64,000 nucleotides of DNA from Kibdelosporangium sp. MJ126-NF4 (GCF_000826545.1 NZ_CDME01000008.1:744001-808000); one strand, 5' to 3'; positions 25,562 through 34,644 are shown, counted from the stretch's first letter. Translations and numbers: made by a program. Notes: generated by a model from the letters alone, not told the origin.

Positions 25562-27627
25562 CGGTTTGCCTCCAGGATCACGCTGAGATGGGTTCCCCCG
25601 AAGGTGGAACTGTTGATCATGGCAACGCCGCCGCCGCGCAGCGCGTGGGCCATGCCCAGTGCCTGGTGCGTCGGTGGTGGCCGGTCGAAGACCCGGCGCA
25701 CGGCGCGGAGCTCGGCCCGGTCGAGCGGGCTGATGCCGGTCGCCGCCAACCACAGGGAGCCGATCGCGGCCGGTTCAAGATCAGCGTCGGCGAGCGCGGC
25801 GCGCATGGCCCGTTCCATGCCATGTCTATGGCCGAACGCCGAACCCGTCCCCCGCACCTCGCCGAGGATGTCCGCGCCCCGGTCGACCGCCGCACGCCTG
25901 CGCTCCAGGACGAACGCGAGACCACCCTCGACCGGCTTGATTCCGAGCAGACCCGCGTAGGCCAGTTCGACGTCGTCGTTCAGGGTGTCCGCGACGACCG
26001 TGAGAATCGTGTCGGCGTGACCAGTGGCCAGGAGGTCCGTGGCGTATGCCAGGACCGCCGCGTCCGTGGCATGACCGACCGAGAGCGTCGACGTCGGCCC
26101 GCGCAGCCCGAGCCTGGCGGCGATGTGCCCGGCGGTCTGGTTGTAGACCGTGTTCGGGAACAGCCCCGGGCTCGCCGCCGACTCAGTGAGCAGCGGGGTC
26201 ACGAACTGCCGCATGGCATCCACCGGACCGTGGCCCGTCCCGAAGAGCACACCGACCCGCTCGGCGTCCCGGCATCCGGCCCGCAACCCGGCGTCGGTCA
26301 ACGCCATCGACGCCGCTGCGACACTGAGCAGCCCGAGCCGGTCGATCCGGCGGCGATCGCGTCGTGACAGGACCGCGTCCACGTCGACCTCGACATAGCC
26401 GCTCTCGTCGGCTTCGAGCAGACCGACCCCGGTGATCACGACCCGGTCCGGCTCCGGTGGCGGCGGTCCGTGCGGCCGGTCCGCCCTGGTCAACACCAAC
26501 GAGGCGTTGGCGCCGCCGAAGCCGAAGTTGTTGGACAGCGCGGCATCCGCGCGAAAGGTCTTGGCGTTGCCTGGCACGTAGTCCAGGTCGCACCCCGGGT
26601 CCGGTGCGGTGTAGCCCGCGGTCGGCGGTGCGATGCCCTGCGCGACCGCGTGGGCCGTGACCACCGCCTCGGCCGCACCCGCGGCACCGAGCAGGTGACC
26701 GATGACCGACTTGGTGCTGCTGACCAGGACCTGGTCCGCGGCGGCGCCCAGGGCCAGCCGGATCGCCCTGGTCTCCGCCGAGTCGTTCTTCAGCGTCCCG
26801 GTGCCGTGCCCGTTGACGTACCCGACTTCCTCGGGTTTCACCCCCGCGTGCCGCATGGCCGCGCGCATGGCCTCGGCGGCCCCGGAACCGTCCTCCCTGG
26901 GTGCGGTCGGGTGGTGGCCGTCGGCGGACAGCCCGTATCCGGCGACTTCCGCGAGCACCGGCAGTCCCTGCGCGAGCTCGTCGCTGAGCAGCACCACCAT
27001 CGCGGCACCCTCACCCAGTGACAGTCCGGACCGCGTCGCCGAATAGGGAGCAGCGGGCGCGGGAGACAACGATTCCAGCGCGGCGAACCCGGCGAAGACG
27101 ACGTCGGACAACGCGTCCGTTCCCCCGGCGAGCATCGCGTCCACCCGGCCGGACCGCACCAGCTCGGCGGCGAGCCCGATGGCGTTGGCGCCGGACGCGC
27201 ATGCCGTGCTCACCGACAGCACCGGACCGCCAAGGCCGAACCGCGCCGCGACCGACTCGGCAAGCCCCTGCGGTGTGACCAGCTCCGCCAGGCGCAGATC
27301 GGGTTCCTCACCGTCTACACGGGACTGAAGCCAGGTGCGGGCGCTCAGCAGACCGGCGTTGCACGTGCCGAGGACAAACCCGACCCGCTCCCGGCTGACG
27401 CCCGTGGGCAGTGCGGCCATCGCCTCGTCGGCCGCGACCATGGCCAGGTCGAGCGCACGATCCGAGCGTTCGGTCAGGTTCCGGACCTGCCCACCCAGCT
27501 CCGCGTTCGGGATGCCATGGACTGGGCCGATGGCCACCCGGCCGTCACGTGCTCCCGTCCACAGGTCCGCGGCCGTCGGCCCCAGCGCGGTGAGCGCACC
27601 CACCCCGATGATCATGACCCGAGTCAT
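25558..27627 (-). CDS. Fused ketosynthase - chain-length-factor-like protein
   Basis: A 689-aa fusion of two thiolase-fold halves. Residues 1 to about 385 form a complete ketosynthase with catalytic Cys143 (STACASG), His274 (GHGTGTLKND) and His311 (KSVIGHLLGAAG). After a Pro-rich linker (about 385-395) a second, shorter KS-like half begins (VVITGVGLLEAD), in which the nucleophile position is His519 (LSVGHATD) and the HGTGT motif is lost. This is CLF-like. In most type II systems KS and CLF are separate proteins of about 400 aa that heterodimerise; here they are tethered, and the CLF half is only about 295 aa. Overlaps both neighbours by 4 nt. Confidence 0.9.
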   Translation of the reverse strand: MTRVMIIGVGALTALGPTAADLWTGARDGRVAIGPVHGIPNAELGGQVRNLTERSDRALDLAMVAADEAMAALPTGVSRERVGFVLGTCNAGLLSARTWLQSRVDGEEPDLRLAELVTPQGLAESVAARFGLGGPVLSVSTACASGANAIGLAAELVRSGRVDAMLAGGTDALSDVVFAGFAALESLSPAPAAPYSATRSGLSLGEGAAMVVLLSDELAQGLPVLAEVAGYGLSADGHHPTAPREDGSGAAEAMRAAMRHAGVKPEEVGYVNGHGTGTLKNDSAETRAIRLALGAAADQVLVSSTKSVIGHLLGAAGAAEAVVTAHAVAQGIAPPTAGYTAPDPGCDLDYVPGNAKTFRADAALSNNFGFGGANASLVLTRADRPHGPPPPEPDRVVITGVGLLEADESGYVEVDVDAVLSRRDRRRIDRLGLLSVAAASMALTDAGLRAGCRDAERVGVLFGTGHGPVDAMRQFVTPLLTESAASPGLFPNTVYNQTAGHIAARLGLRGPTSTLSVGHATDAAVLAYATDLLATGHADTILTVVADTLNDDVELAYAGLLGIKPVEGGLAFVLERRRAAVDRGADILGEVRGTGSAFGHRHGMERAMRAALADADLEPAAIGSLWLAATGISPLDRAELRAVRRVFDRPPPTHQALGMAHALRGGGVAMINSSTFGGTHLSVILEANR

Positions 27628-28811
27628 CGTCCAGCTCCCTTCGCCGCGCGGAAGGCCAGCGCGACCTGCTGGCCCTGCATCCCACGCGCGACTGCGAGCG
27701 CCCGGTGGACCTGATGTGCGCGGGCCTCGCGCGGGACCCAGTCCAGCGGGCATCTCGGGTCGGGGTTGTCGAGATTGAGGGTGGGCGGGACAGCGCCCTG
27801 GTCAATCGCCAGCGCACACACTGCGGCGTTGACCGCGCCAGCCGCGGCAAGCAGGTGTCCGACCGCCGGTTTGACGCTGCTGGCGCACTGGTTTCCGGTG
27901 CTTGCGAGCGCCATCGCCTCGCTGACGTCACCGCGCCTGGTCGCGGCGCCGTCGGCGGCCACGTAGTCAGCGGCCCAACCACCCGCCGCGTTGATCGCCG
28001 CCGTGAGCGCCGCGCCCGCCCGGGTGGGGCCGAACGTGCTGCCGTGTCCGGTGATCTCGGCGTACACGTGGGCACCGCGCTTCGCGGCGGCGTCGAACTC
28101 CTCCAGCACCAGGAACGCCGCGCCTTCCCCCAGCAATGGCCCGTCCCGGTCCACATCGAAGGGCCGATACGCACCACCCAGTTGAGAGTCCATTTTGGAC
28201 ACGGTCCACCATGAGGTCGCGTCGTCGAACCCACCGGCGACGGCCGCGTCGCACTCGCCCCGCCGGATCGACCGGAACGCGCGGCCGATCGCTCCCGCGC
28301 TTTCGCCGTGAAAGTAGGCGTTGGGACCGGTGAACCCGTGCGCGTGCGAGATGTAGTAGAGCGCCGCGGACTGCAGGCCTTCCACGTAGTACAGCGGATA
28401 GAAGGCGGAGGTGGCCCGCTCGCCGAGCAGGTGGAAATCGGCCTCGCCGTCGGGCCCACGGGCCGCGAGACTGCCTTCGAGCAGGCGCTCGGGCTTGGAG
28501 ATCTCCTTGCCACCGCCCACGAACACCCCGGTCCGATCCGGTTCGTACCCGTCGAGCCCGGCATCACTGACCGCCAGCGCCGCACCAGCGATCGCCAGCT
28601 GGTCTCCCCGGGTTGTCGTGCGCAGCAGGCGGCGGGTGGCGTAGTTCTCCGGAACGAAGTCGTCGATCTCGGCCGCCAGCCGGGTCCGGAAGGAACCCGG
28701 ATCATACGCCCGGATCGGCCGGATACCGCTGTCGCCTGCCAGCAGGCGCTTCCATGTGTCCGTGCCCAATGCCGTGAGCAGGCTGACTCCGGTGACCACG
28801 ACCCGCCTCAC
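27624..28811 (-). CDS. Ketosynthase-like protein lacking the active-site Cys (second CLF-like)
   Basis: A 395-aa KS-fold protein (VVVTGVSLLTALG start, GEGAAFLVLEE, SVKPAVGHLLAAAG near the end). The nucleophile loop is GPNAYFHGESAGAIG: no Cys is present, and Glu170/Ser171 stand near its place. The first catalytic His motif is AADGAATRRGD instead of AHGTGTxxND, while the second His (GHLL) is kept. It resembles the chain-length factors or non-condensing KS partners of highly reducing type II PKSs. A dedicated partner for the stand-alone KS at 29167-30363 is the likely role. Confidence 0.85.
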   Translation of the reverse strand: MRRVVVTGVSLLTALGTDTWKRLLAGDSGIRPIRAYDPGSFRTRLAAEIDDFVPENYATRRLLRTTTRGDQLAIAGAALAVSDAGLDGYEPDRTGVFVGGGKEISKPERLLEGSLAARGPDGEADFHLLGERATSAFYPLYYVEGLQSAALYYISHAHGFTGPNAYFHGESAGAIGRAFRSIRRGECDAAVAGGFDDATSWWTVSKMDSQLGGAYRPFDVDRDGPLLGEGAAFLVLEEFDAAAKRGAHVYAEITGHGSTFGPTRAGAALTAAINAAGGWAADYVAADGAATRRGDVSEAMALASTGNQCASSVKPAVGHLLAAAGAVNAAVCALAIDQGAVPPTLNLDNPDPRCPLDWVPREARAHQVHRALAVARGMQGQQVALAFRAAKGAGR

Positions 28812-29170
28812 GGTGTCACGCTCCGAAGCACGATCTCCCTGGCAGTGGCGATCTGGACGGCACCGATCCGCACGACCGCCCGGCAGTACGCGGAATCATC
28901 GCCCACGCTGACAACCTCCGCCTCGATCTCCAGTTCGTCCCCCGGTCGGGCATAGCCGCGGTACCGGACCCGGCTCACCTCGGCGAGAGCCCACGACCGG
29001 CCCACGGCCAGCCGCGCGACCTCGATCATGTCGTCCAGCACGAGCACCCCTGGAAACACCGGGAACCGGGGGAAATGCGTGCCGAAAACGTCCAAAGTGG
29101 ACGAAAGCCGCCGGATCGCCCGTGCCCGCACACCCAACTCGACCCACACCACCTCGTCCAGCGCTGTCAT
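28808..29170 (-). CDS. FabZ-like hotdog dehydratase
   Basis: A 120-aa single hotdog domain. The central motif HFPRFPVFPGVLVLDDMIE corresponds to the FabZ/FabA active site; the His is present and the usual Glu is an Asp. The rest of the fold (RVRYRGYARPGDELEIEAEV) is well conserved. It should dehydrate 3-hydroxyacyl-ACP to the enoyl form, as one subunit of a homo- or heterodimer with the hotdog protein at 30360-30800. It overlaps the KS genes on both sides by 4 nt. Confidence 0.85.
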   Translation of the reverse strand: MTALDEVVWVELGVRARAIRRLSSTLDVFGTHFPRFPVFPGVLVLDDMIEVARLAVGRSWALAEVSRVRYRGYARPGDELEIEAEVVSVGDDSAYCRAVVRIGAVQIATAREIVLRSVTP

Positions 29171-30363
29171 GCGACCACCAGGCTCACGTTGGTGCCGCCG
29201 AACGCGAACGCGTTGACCATGGCCGCCCGCACCCGCAGCTTCCTGGCGTGACGCGGCACGTAGTCCAGGTCCAGCTTCGGGTCCGGGTGCTCCAGGTTGA
29301 TCGTCGGCGGCACAGTCTGTTCGCGCAGCGCACCCAGCGCGGCAAGCAGGTTCACCCCGGCGGCCGCCGAGGTCAGATGACCTGTCATCGACTTCGGTGA
29401 GCTGACAGCCAGGCGGTACGCGTGCTCACCGAACACCTCCTTGATGGCCGCGGTCTCGCTCACGTCGTTGCCTGGGGTTCCGGTGCCGTGCGCCGCCACG
29501 TAGTCGATGTCGGTGATGGCCAGGCCCGATTCAGCGACCGCGTCCCGCATCGCCGCGACAGCACCGCCACCGTCCGGGGGCGAGTCGGTGATCCGGTACG
29601 CGTTCAGCGTCGACCCGTACCCGAGGATCTCGGCCTGAATCCGGGCACCGCGGGCCAGCGCGTGCTCGCGGTCCTCCAGCATCACGACCACCGCGCCCTC
29701 GCCGACCACGAACCCGGAGCGTCGGGCATCGAACGGCCGCGATCCCCGCTCCGGCTCGGAGTTGTATTCACTGGTCAACGCGCGCAGCAGGGAGAAACCA
29801 AGGATGTCGAGCCACGAGGTCAGCGAGTCGAAGCCGCCAGCAAGCACCAGGCCGCAGTCACCGTCCTGGATCAACCGAAACGCCTCACCGACCGCATGCC
29901 CAGCGCCCGCGCAGGCCGTGCTGACACTGATGAAAGGGCCGCGACACCCGGCGACATCGGCGATCGCCGCGACCCCGGTGTTCTGCTCACGCCGCCGCAC
30001 TGCCGCCGGCTCCTGCACCGGGAACACACCCGCCGCGACCACCGCGGACATGTCCACGAGTTCCTGCAACTCTGGCCGTCCCACGGTCGCCCCGACAGCG
30101 ACCCCGCGCCGGTAGGGATCGATCTCCTGCCAGCCGTTCCCCGCGTCCCGCACCGCCTCGCGCGCGGCCATCACCCCGAACAGCGCAGCGTCCGACCGGA
30201 TTCCCTTCACCTGTCCCGCGATCCGCACGTCAAACGTGCTCGCGTCAAACGTCGTCAGCCGGGAGATCCCGCTCCGGCCAGCCCGCAACCCCTGCCAAGT
30301 GCTCACGGCATCGTTGCCCAACGGCGTCACCGCGCCGACCCCCGTGATCACCACACGCTTCAC
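29167..30363 (-). CDS. Ketosynthase (KAS II / FabF-type) of type II PKS
   Basis: A 398-aa ketosynthase with intact triad: Cys151 in SVSTACAGAGH, His292 in AAHGTGTPGND, and His329 in SPKSMTGHLTSAAAG; the gatekeeping FGGTN motif lies at the C-terminus. It is FabF-like. With the fused KS-CLF it gives the cluster two condensing active sites, as in reducing type II systems that use separate KSs for different stages of elongation. Overlaps both hotdog genes by 4 nt. Confidence 0.92.
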   Translation of the reverse strand: MKRVVITGVGAVTPLGNDAVSTWQGLRAGRSGISRLTTFDASTFDVRIAGQVKGIRSDAALFGVMAAREAVRDAGNGWQEIDPYRRGVAVGATVGRPELQELVDMSAVVAAGVFPVQEPAAVRRREQNTGVAAIADVAGCRGPFISVSTACAGAGHAVGEAFRLIQDGDCGLVLAGGFDSLTSWLDILGFSLLRALTSEYNSEPERGSRPFDARRSGFVVGEGAVVVMLEDREHALARGARIQAEILGYGSTLNAYRITDSPPDGGGAVAAMRDAVAESGLAITDIDYVAAHGTGTPGNDVSETAAIKEVFGEHAYRLAVSSPKSMTGHLTSAAAGVNLLAALGALREQTVPPTINLEHPDPKLDLDYVPRHARKLRVRAAMVNAFAFGGTNVSLVVA

Positions 30364-30800
30364 GACGCACCTCGCACCAACTGCTCATACATCCGGCCAA
30401 GCGCCTCGACGTCCTCCAGTTCGTCGGCAGGACGCAACGCGCACAGGATCGTGTCCGCACGCATCACGACCTCACCTTCAACCGACGCGGTACCGGACAA
30501 CGCGGCGCGTTCCTCGTCAATCGACTCGACCACCCCGCGCAGCCCGAGCACGTCCCCCGGGCGCACCGGAGCCAGGAACGCGACCACGTCAACCGAAAGC
30601 AGCACCGCCCGCCGTCCCGTCGACGCGAACGCCAGCCAGCTCCCTGCCTGACACAGGGACTCCAGGACCAGCGGCGCCGGCATCTCCGGCCCACGGCCCT
30701 CGTCACGCCAGAAGTCCTCCATGCGCGAGGTGAGCTTGCGGGCCAGCACCATGCGCAACGGCTCGATTGCGTCGATCCGGTCGACGAGGTGGAATCGCAT
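30360..30800 (-). CDS. Hotdog-fold (FabA/FabZ-like) protein lacking the catalytic His
   Basis: A 146-aa hotdog protein. MPAPLVLESLCQAGSWLAF matches the FabA/FabZ helix with its Glu, but the preceding segment (EDFWRDEGRGPE) has no His at the position of the HFPxxP motif. It could pair with the FabZ-like subunit at 28808-29170 and contribute the Glu while the partner supplies His; split-site DH pairs of this sort are known from reducing type II PKSs. Alternatively it is an acyl-binding or thioesterase-like member. 3 nt after the ACP stop. Confidence 0.8.
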   Translation of the reverse strand: MRFHLVDRIDAIEPLRMVLARKLTSRMEDFWRDEGRGPEMPAPLVLESLCQAGSWLAFASTGRRAVLLSVDVVAFLAPVRPGDVLGLRGVVESIDEERAALSGTASVEGEVVMRADTILCALRPADELEDVEALGRMYEQLVRGAS

Positions 30801-30803
30801 CGG

Positions 30804-31199
30804 CTACCCGACCGGCATGTCCAGCCGCGACCGCACCAGCCGCAGCAGGTTGTCCACGGTGAACAGGTCCATCACGCCGTCCGCCTTGAGCCGCCCGGCC
30901 AGCGCCGACTCGTCGATCTGCGGCATGACCAGCTTGAGCTGCGTAAGCCCGCGCTCCGACACGACCTCGGCCGCGTCGCCGAACTCCTCGTCGGGGATGC
31001 CGCCCTGGATGTAGTCGGCCAGCTCGGCGGCCTGGATCTTCGCGCCGACCGACCGTTCGATCCGGAACAGCATGTCGAGCAGGTCGATCGACTCGGCACC
31101 GAGGTCAGCGGTCAGCCTGGAGTCACCGGTCACCTCGTCGAGTTCGACCCCGACCGCCTCGGCCACGGCCACTCGGACGGCTTCGGAAACGTCAGTCAT
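30804..31199 (-). CDS. Acyl carrier protein, extended
   Basis: A 131-aa ACP, first gene of the operon. Phosphopantetheine attachment Ser37 lies in DLGAESIDLLDM, and the acidic helix II region is typical. Usual ACPs are about 80 aa; this one carries a C-terminal extension of about 40 aa (LAGRLKADGVMDLFTVDNLLRLVRSRL) that looks helical and could dock one of the KS partners. GGGTGAG about nine bases upstream serves as the ribosome site. The promoter of the whole operon should lie in the 271-bp gap before 31471. Confidence 0.88.
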   Translation of the reverse strand: MTDVSEAVRVAVAEAVGVELDEVTGDSRLTADLGAESIDLLDMLFRIERSVGAKIQAAELADYIQGGIPDEEFGDAAEVVSERGLTQLKLVMPQIDESALAGRLKADGVMDLFTVDNLLRLVRSRLDMPVG

Positions 31200-31470
31200 G
31201 TCAGCTCACCCACCAGTTGAGGGCCGTCGACCCGCCAGGTGGCCACGAGCGGCGCGACTACGGCTCCTACCAGGCACCGTCGCATGTGTGTCTCCCTTCC
31301 GGTCGGTCGCGGGGTAGATGTCGCCGACCGGCTCCGATGACGGCACCCGCGGCCCCGCTACACCAACGGGGGTAGATGAGTAGCCGCCAGGCGGTAACCG
31401 CCCGTACTCCACTCGCTTCACTCCGCGTCGGCCCACAGCATCGGCTGGCAAACGAACGAAGGGAGATCTC

Positions 31471-32235
31471 GTGCGTTCATCCATTGTGCGCAGAGCTTTC
31501 GCGGTGGCCGGTATCGCGGCGATCGGGTTGGCCATCGGCGCGGGCCCCGCACTGGCCGCGGAGAGCAAGGCGTATTCCAAGGCCGAGTTGCTGACCGGCA
31601 ACCTGTTCGGTCAGACCATCGTCAACCCGATCGTCCAGGAGTTCCCGCCTGGCGGCACAATCAAGCAACCCAGCGTGAACGTGCTGGGTGTGGTCGGACT
31701 CGACCTGGTCGGCCTCGGCGCGTCGGCAACGGGTGACCAGGCGGCAGGCAAGTCCCAGGCGGCCATCAACGCCGCGGACGCCACCCTGACCGTCGGCATC
31801 CCGAACGTCGGCCAGCTGAAGTTCACCGAGAACGCGCTCGACACGAAGTGCACGGCCGACGGCGGCGTGCTGACCGGCTCCACCTCTCTCGCGGGTGCCA
31901 GGCTGCAGCTGACCGGCCCGCTGGGCGTGTCACTGCTCGACGTGAACATCCCAGTGGACGCCCCGCCGAACACCGGCATCCAGCTGCCGGGCGGCGTCGG
32001 TGAGGTCCTGATCAACAAGCAGGTCCGCAAGAACGGCGTGATCACGGTGTCGGCGGTGTCCGCGCAGATCCTGGGCACCGGCTTCGAGTTCGGCAAGGTC
32101 ACCTGCGGCCCGAACATCCCAGAGCCGCAGGTCCCGGTCGTGTCGCCGGTGGTCGGCGGCGCGGCGGCAGGCCTCGCCCTGGTCGGCCTCGCCGGCTTCG
32201 GCGTCGTCCGCCACCGTCGCAAGGCAGAGGTGTAA
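31471..32235 (+). CDS. Secreted membrane-anchored protein (choice-of-anchor P type)
   Basis: A 254-aa surface protein: GTG start with GGGAG, signal peptide (AFAVAGIAAIGLAIGAGPALAA), a beta-rich extracytoplasmic domain with one Cys pair (TKCTAD and VTCGPN), then a Pro-rich spacer and a C-terminal hydrophobic helix with a basic tail (VGLAGFGVVRHRRKAEV). The layout matches the actinobacterial choice-of-anchor P family, whose function is not known. It is divergent from the biosynthetic operon and may share its control region. Confidence 0.8.
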   Translation: MRSSIVRRAFAVAGIAAIGLAIGAGPALAAESKAYSKAELLTGNLFGQTIVNPIVQEFPPGGTIKQPSVNVLGVVGLDLVGLGASATGDQAAGKSQAAINAADATLTVGIPNVGQLKFTENALDTKCTADGGVLTGSTSLAGARLQLTGPLGVSLLDVNIPVDAPPNTGIQLPGGVGEVLINKQVRKNGVITVSAVSAQILGTGFEFGKVTCGPNIPEPQVPVVSPVVGGAAAGLALVGLAGFGVVRHRRKAEV

Positions 32236-32346
32236 CCACGACGAAGAGGTGTGACCGGCCAAGTCTGAACTGGTCCCGTTTGTTGGACTGGCTTACAGAG
32301 GGTCTGGGCCGCGAGGGTCTGGGTCCGGTATCGCACCGGACTCAGG

Positions 32347-33101
32347 CCCTTGAGCCGTGTTGAGATGCGGTCGGTGTTGTACACCGGATGTACCCGTGTA
32401 ATGCCTGTCTGAGAACCTCGAACCTGTTGCGCGCCAACAGATAAACCAGGAACAGACAGGTCAAGGGGTGAGTCCGGACGTACTTGCCCGCCACATCGAT
32501 GTACATCTGTTTCTCGCTGGGAGATCAGGTTCTCCTTGCCCTTCCACGGCCGGGACCGCACGTCGAAGTCCAATGTCTTGACGTTGGTGAACGGGTAGAA
32601 GTAGGGGTCGGCCGGAGTCCACAGGGGACCACCGGTTGTAGATGAAGATCGGCGTCTTGTCGAGCTCCAGGACTTCGTAGCAGGACACGATCTTGTGGTC
32701 CCTGTCCGCGGTGTAGGTCGGGGCGAACCAACCGGTAGAGCAGCCCTCGTCACCTCGGATCAGGTTCGTGATCTGGAATGCGGCTTCGTAACCCGATCCA
32801 CTCCGGACATCCGGACTCGCCGCGCCTGGGGGCGCCTGCGGCTTGCTCATCTGGAGTTCGACCGCCAGCCCTTCGCCCTTGTCGGGGTCGGTCGACTTGC
32901 GGTGCGCGTAGAGGAGCGAATCCGGGGACCTGTCCTTGTCCCAGGCCAAGGTGATGGAGTTTCCCGGCATGACCGGGTCCGGCAACTGGGCGACCATCAC
33001 CTCGCTCTCGTCGAGCAGGCGACCGTTGCGCGCAGCATCGTCCTGACGGAGAACGCCATCATCGACACAACAGTCGCACCGAGTGTGACGGTCATCCGCA
33101 T
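32347..33101 (-). pseudogene. Frameshifted secreted or membrane-associated protein
   Basis: Coding-quality protein is spread over three frames. A signal-like start (MRMTVTLGATVVSMMAF) begins at ATG 33101; a globular part with LLDESEVMVAQLPDPVMPG through KTPIFIYNRW occupies a second frame; WTPADPYFYPFTNVKTLDF in a third; and after a further shift near 32520 the last part (KQMYIDVAGKYVRTHPL) runs to a stop at about 32347. At least three frame changes are needed to join these pieces. I do not recognise the family. It could be a decayed secreted protein; sequencing errors would be the alternative. Confidence 0.55.
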
Positions 33102-33296
33102 GGCTCTCCGCGGTGTTCCGCGCAGATCTTTTTGCAACGAAATTCTCCCTTGCGTGAGTCAGAGAAGAATGTCGACGCGACGGCCGACGGACATGTTCAA
33201 TTTCTCCCGACAAGCCGTCAACCGCATAGCAACCAAAAACCGCCGTTACGCTAACCGTGATCTCCTTTTTTGTGAAGATGCAGTTCAGGCGCCAGG

Positions 33297-33878
33297 TTGG
33301 GGCTGATCGAGGCGAGAACGAACGCGATCAACGGCGCGATCGGCGCAGTCACGCCGAGCGCCCCAGGTCAGGCCCAGAACAGGTCGTTGGAGGTGACGGC
33401 CTTCGATCAACTGTCCGCAGTCGTCGACCTCGGATACGTTTCGAGCCAGTCCTACGACAGCACTGCGGAAGCGGTGTACAGCGGTGCGCGGAAAGAACAG
33501 ATTGGCAAGCTGTCTGACGCGTTGTGGGGACGATACGGCACGGATTTCCTCTCACCGGGAAACCTAGCGCAGTTTCAAGAAGTCTGCTCTGTTGTGGGAG
33601 CGAGCTCACGTCGGGTCAGTACTATCACCTCACCCAGTGATGTTCTACTTGCGAGACACGCCCCGTGTGGCGAAATGCGCAGGCAGGAGCTTTCCGCAAC
33701 GACCGCGTCGAAGGCTTGCGTCGTCACGGCGAAGCGTGATTCGGTGGCACCGGACGCATTGGTCCAGGAGGTGTACGGTAAATCGGCGGACGGGGTAAGG
33801 TTCGTCTTATCCGAGGAACGGGCGCACTCGTCATTCGACGGTATCGAGGCCTGTCTGTCCATGCCGGGAGTCCTCTGA
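33297..33878 (+). CDS. Hypothetical protein, start uncertain
   Basis: A 193-aa frame opening at TTG 33297. The product has no signal peptide in this frame; several segments look protein-like (FDQLSAVVDLGYVSSQSYD, VLSEERAHSS) and two Cys pairs are present. A basic start (MQFRRQVGA) lies in another frame immediately upstream, so a frameshift near 33295 may separate the true N-terminus. The family is unknown and it sits in a decayed neighbourhood; low certainty that it is intact. Confidence 0.4.
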   Translation: MGLIEARTNAINGAIGAVTPSAPGQAQNRSLEVTAFDQLSAVVDLGYVSSQSYDSTAEAVYSGARKEQIGKLSDALWGRYGTDFLSPGNLAQFQEVCSVVGASSRRVSTITSPSDVLLARHAPCGEMRRQELSATTASKACVVTAKRDSVAPDALVQEVYGKSADGVRFVLSEERAHSSFDGIEACLSMPGVL

Positions 33879-33921
33879 CGGTCAGAGTTCTCCGGCGTGT
33901 CTAAAAGAGGAGAACGTGCTG

Positions 33922-34644
33922 ATGGCGGTAGCCGACGTGATCGGAGCACTTCTTCTGATCATTCCCATAACGGGTTTGGTGTTCGGGGTCAGGAGAGCGG
34001 CAACCCGCCCACGAACAGCCCTGCTGTTCAGCCTCGGCTGCGTTGTCGTCCTGGTCTCCTGGCTCGTCACGCTGCTGAACAGAATCGGTGCCTGGCGGAC
34101 AGATGGGGCGTCGGAGAACCTTCTCGAGAAGGCGTTCGCCGTCGTTCCGGAGCTGGTCCTGATCGTAGGTCCGATCGGTGTCGCCTTCGTGCTCGTCGCC
34201 TTTGTGCTGGAAACCCGGGCCGCAGCGGCGTTCGCTGACGCTGCTTCGCGCCCGAGGTTATGGCTGCGCCCCTGGTCGCACGTGGCTGCGGCAGCGGCCG
34301 CGTTCGTCCCGATGAGTCTGCTCGTCGCACTGGTTCCGGTTGGGGATGCCTCACCCACACTCGTTCGCGGGACCGCGGTGCACGTCAACGACACGCCGCC
34401 GACCTTCGTGTTCCTGCCTGACGGTGTCGTCGGCGGAATCGAAAAGGGAAGCACCTATCCACTGGACAACCCGATGTGGGTTGACAGCACACTGCAGAAG
34501 CACATGGGAGGCAGGCCGGAGTGTTTGTCGCTCCCCGGCGACACTCACCGTCGCGTGGAGTTGGCCCTCGTGGACGTGCATGGCAACTACGACGCGGGAT
34601 TCGGCAATCTTCGCCTGCTGCTGTCGGTCCGTTGCCTCGGCTGA
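33922..34644 (+). CDS. Membrane protein with external C-terminal domain, unknown function
   Basis: About 240 aa. A GAGGAG ribosome site precedes ATG 33922; a GTG two codons upstream is the alternative. Three to four membrane helices fill residues 1-145, followed by an extracytoplasmic domain (about 150-240) with a Cys pair (PECLSL and SVRCLG) and short hydrophobic strands. The family is not recognised. The gene ends 44 bp before a serine-integrase remnant. Confidence 0.65.
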   Translation: MAVADVIGALLLIIPITGLVFGVRRAATRPRTALLFSLGCVVVLVSWLVTLLNRIGAWRTDGASENLLEKAFAVVPELVLIVGPIGVAFVLVAFVLETRAAAAFADAASRPRLWLRPWSHVAAAAAAFVPMSLLVALVPVGDASPTLVRGTAVHVNDTPPTFVFLPDGVVGGIEKGSTYPLDNPMWVDSTLQKHMGGRPECLSLPGDTHRRVELALVDVHGNYDAGFGNLRLLLSVRCLG

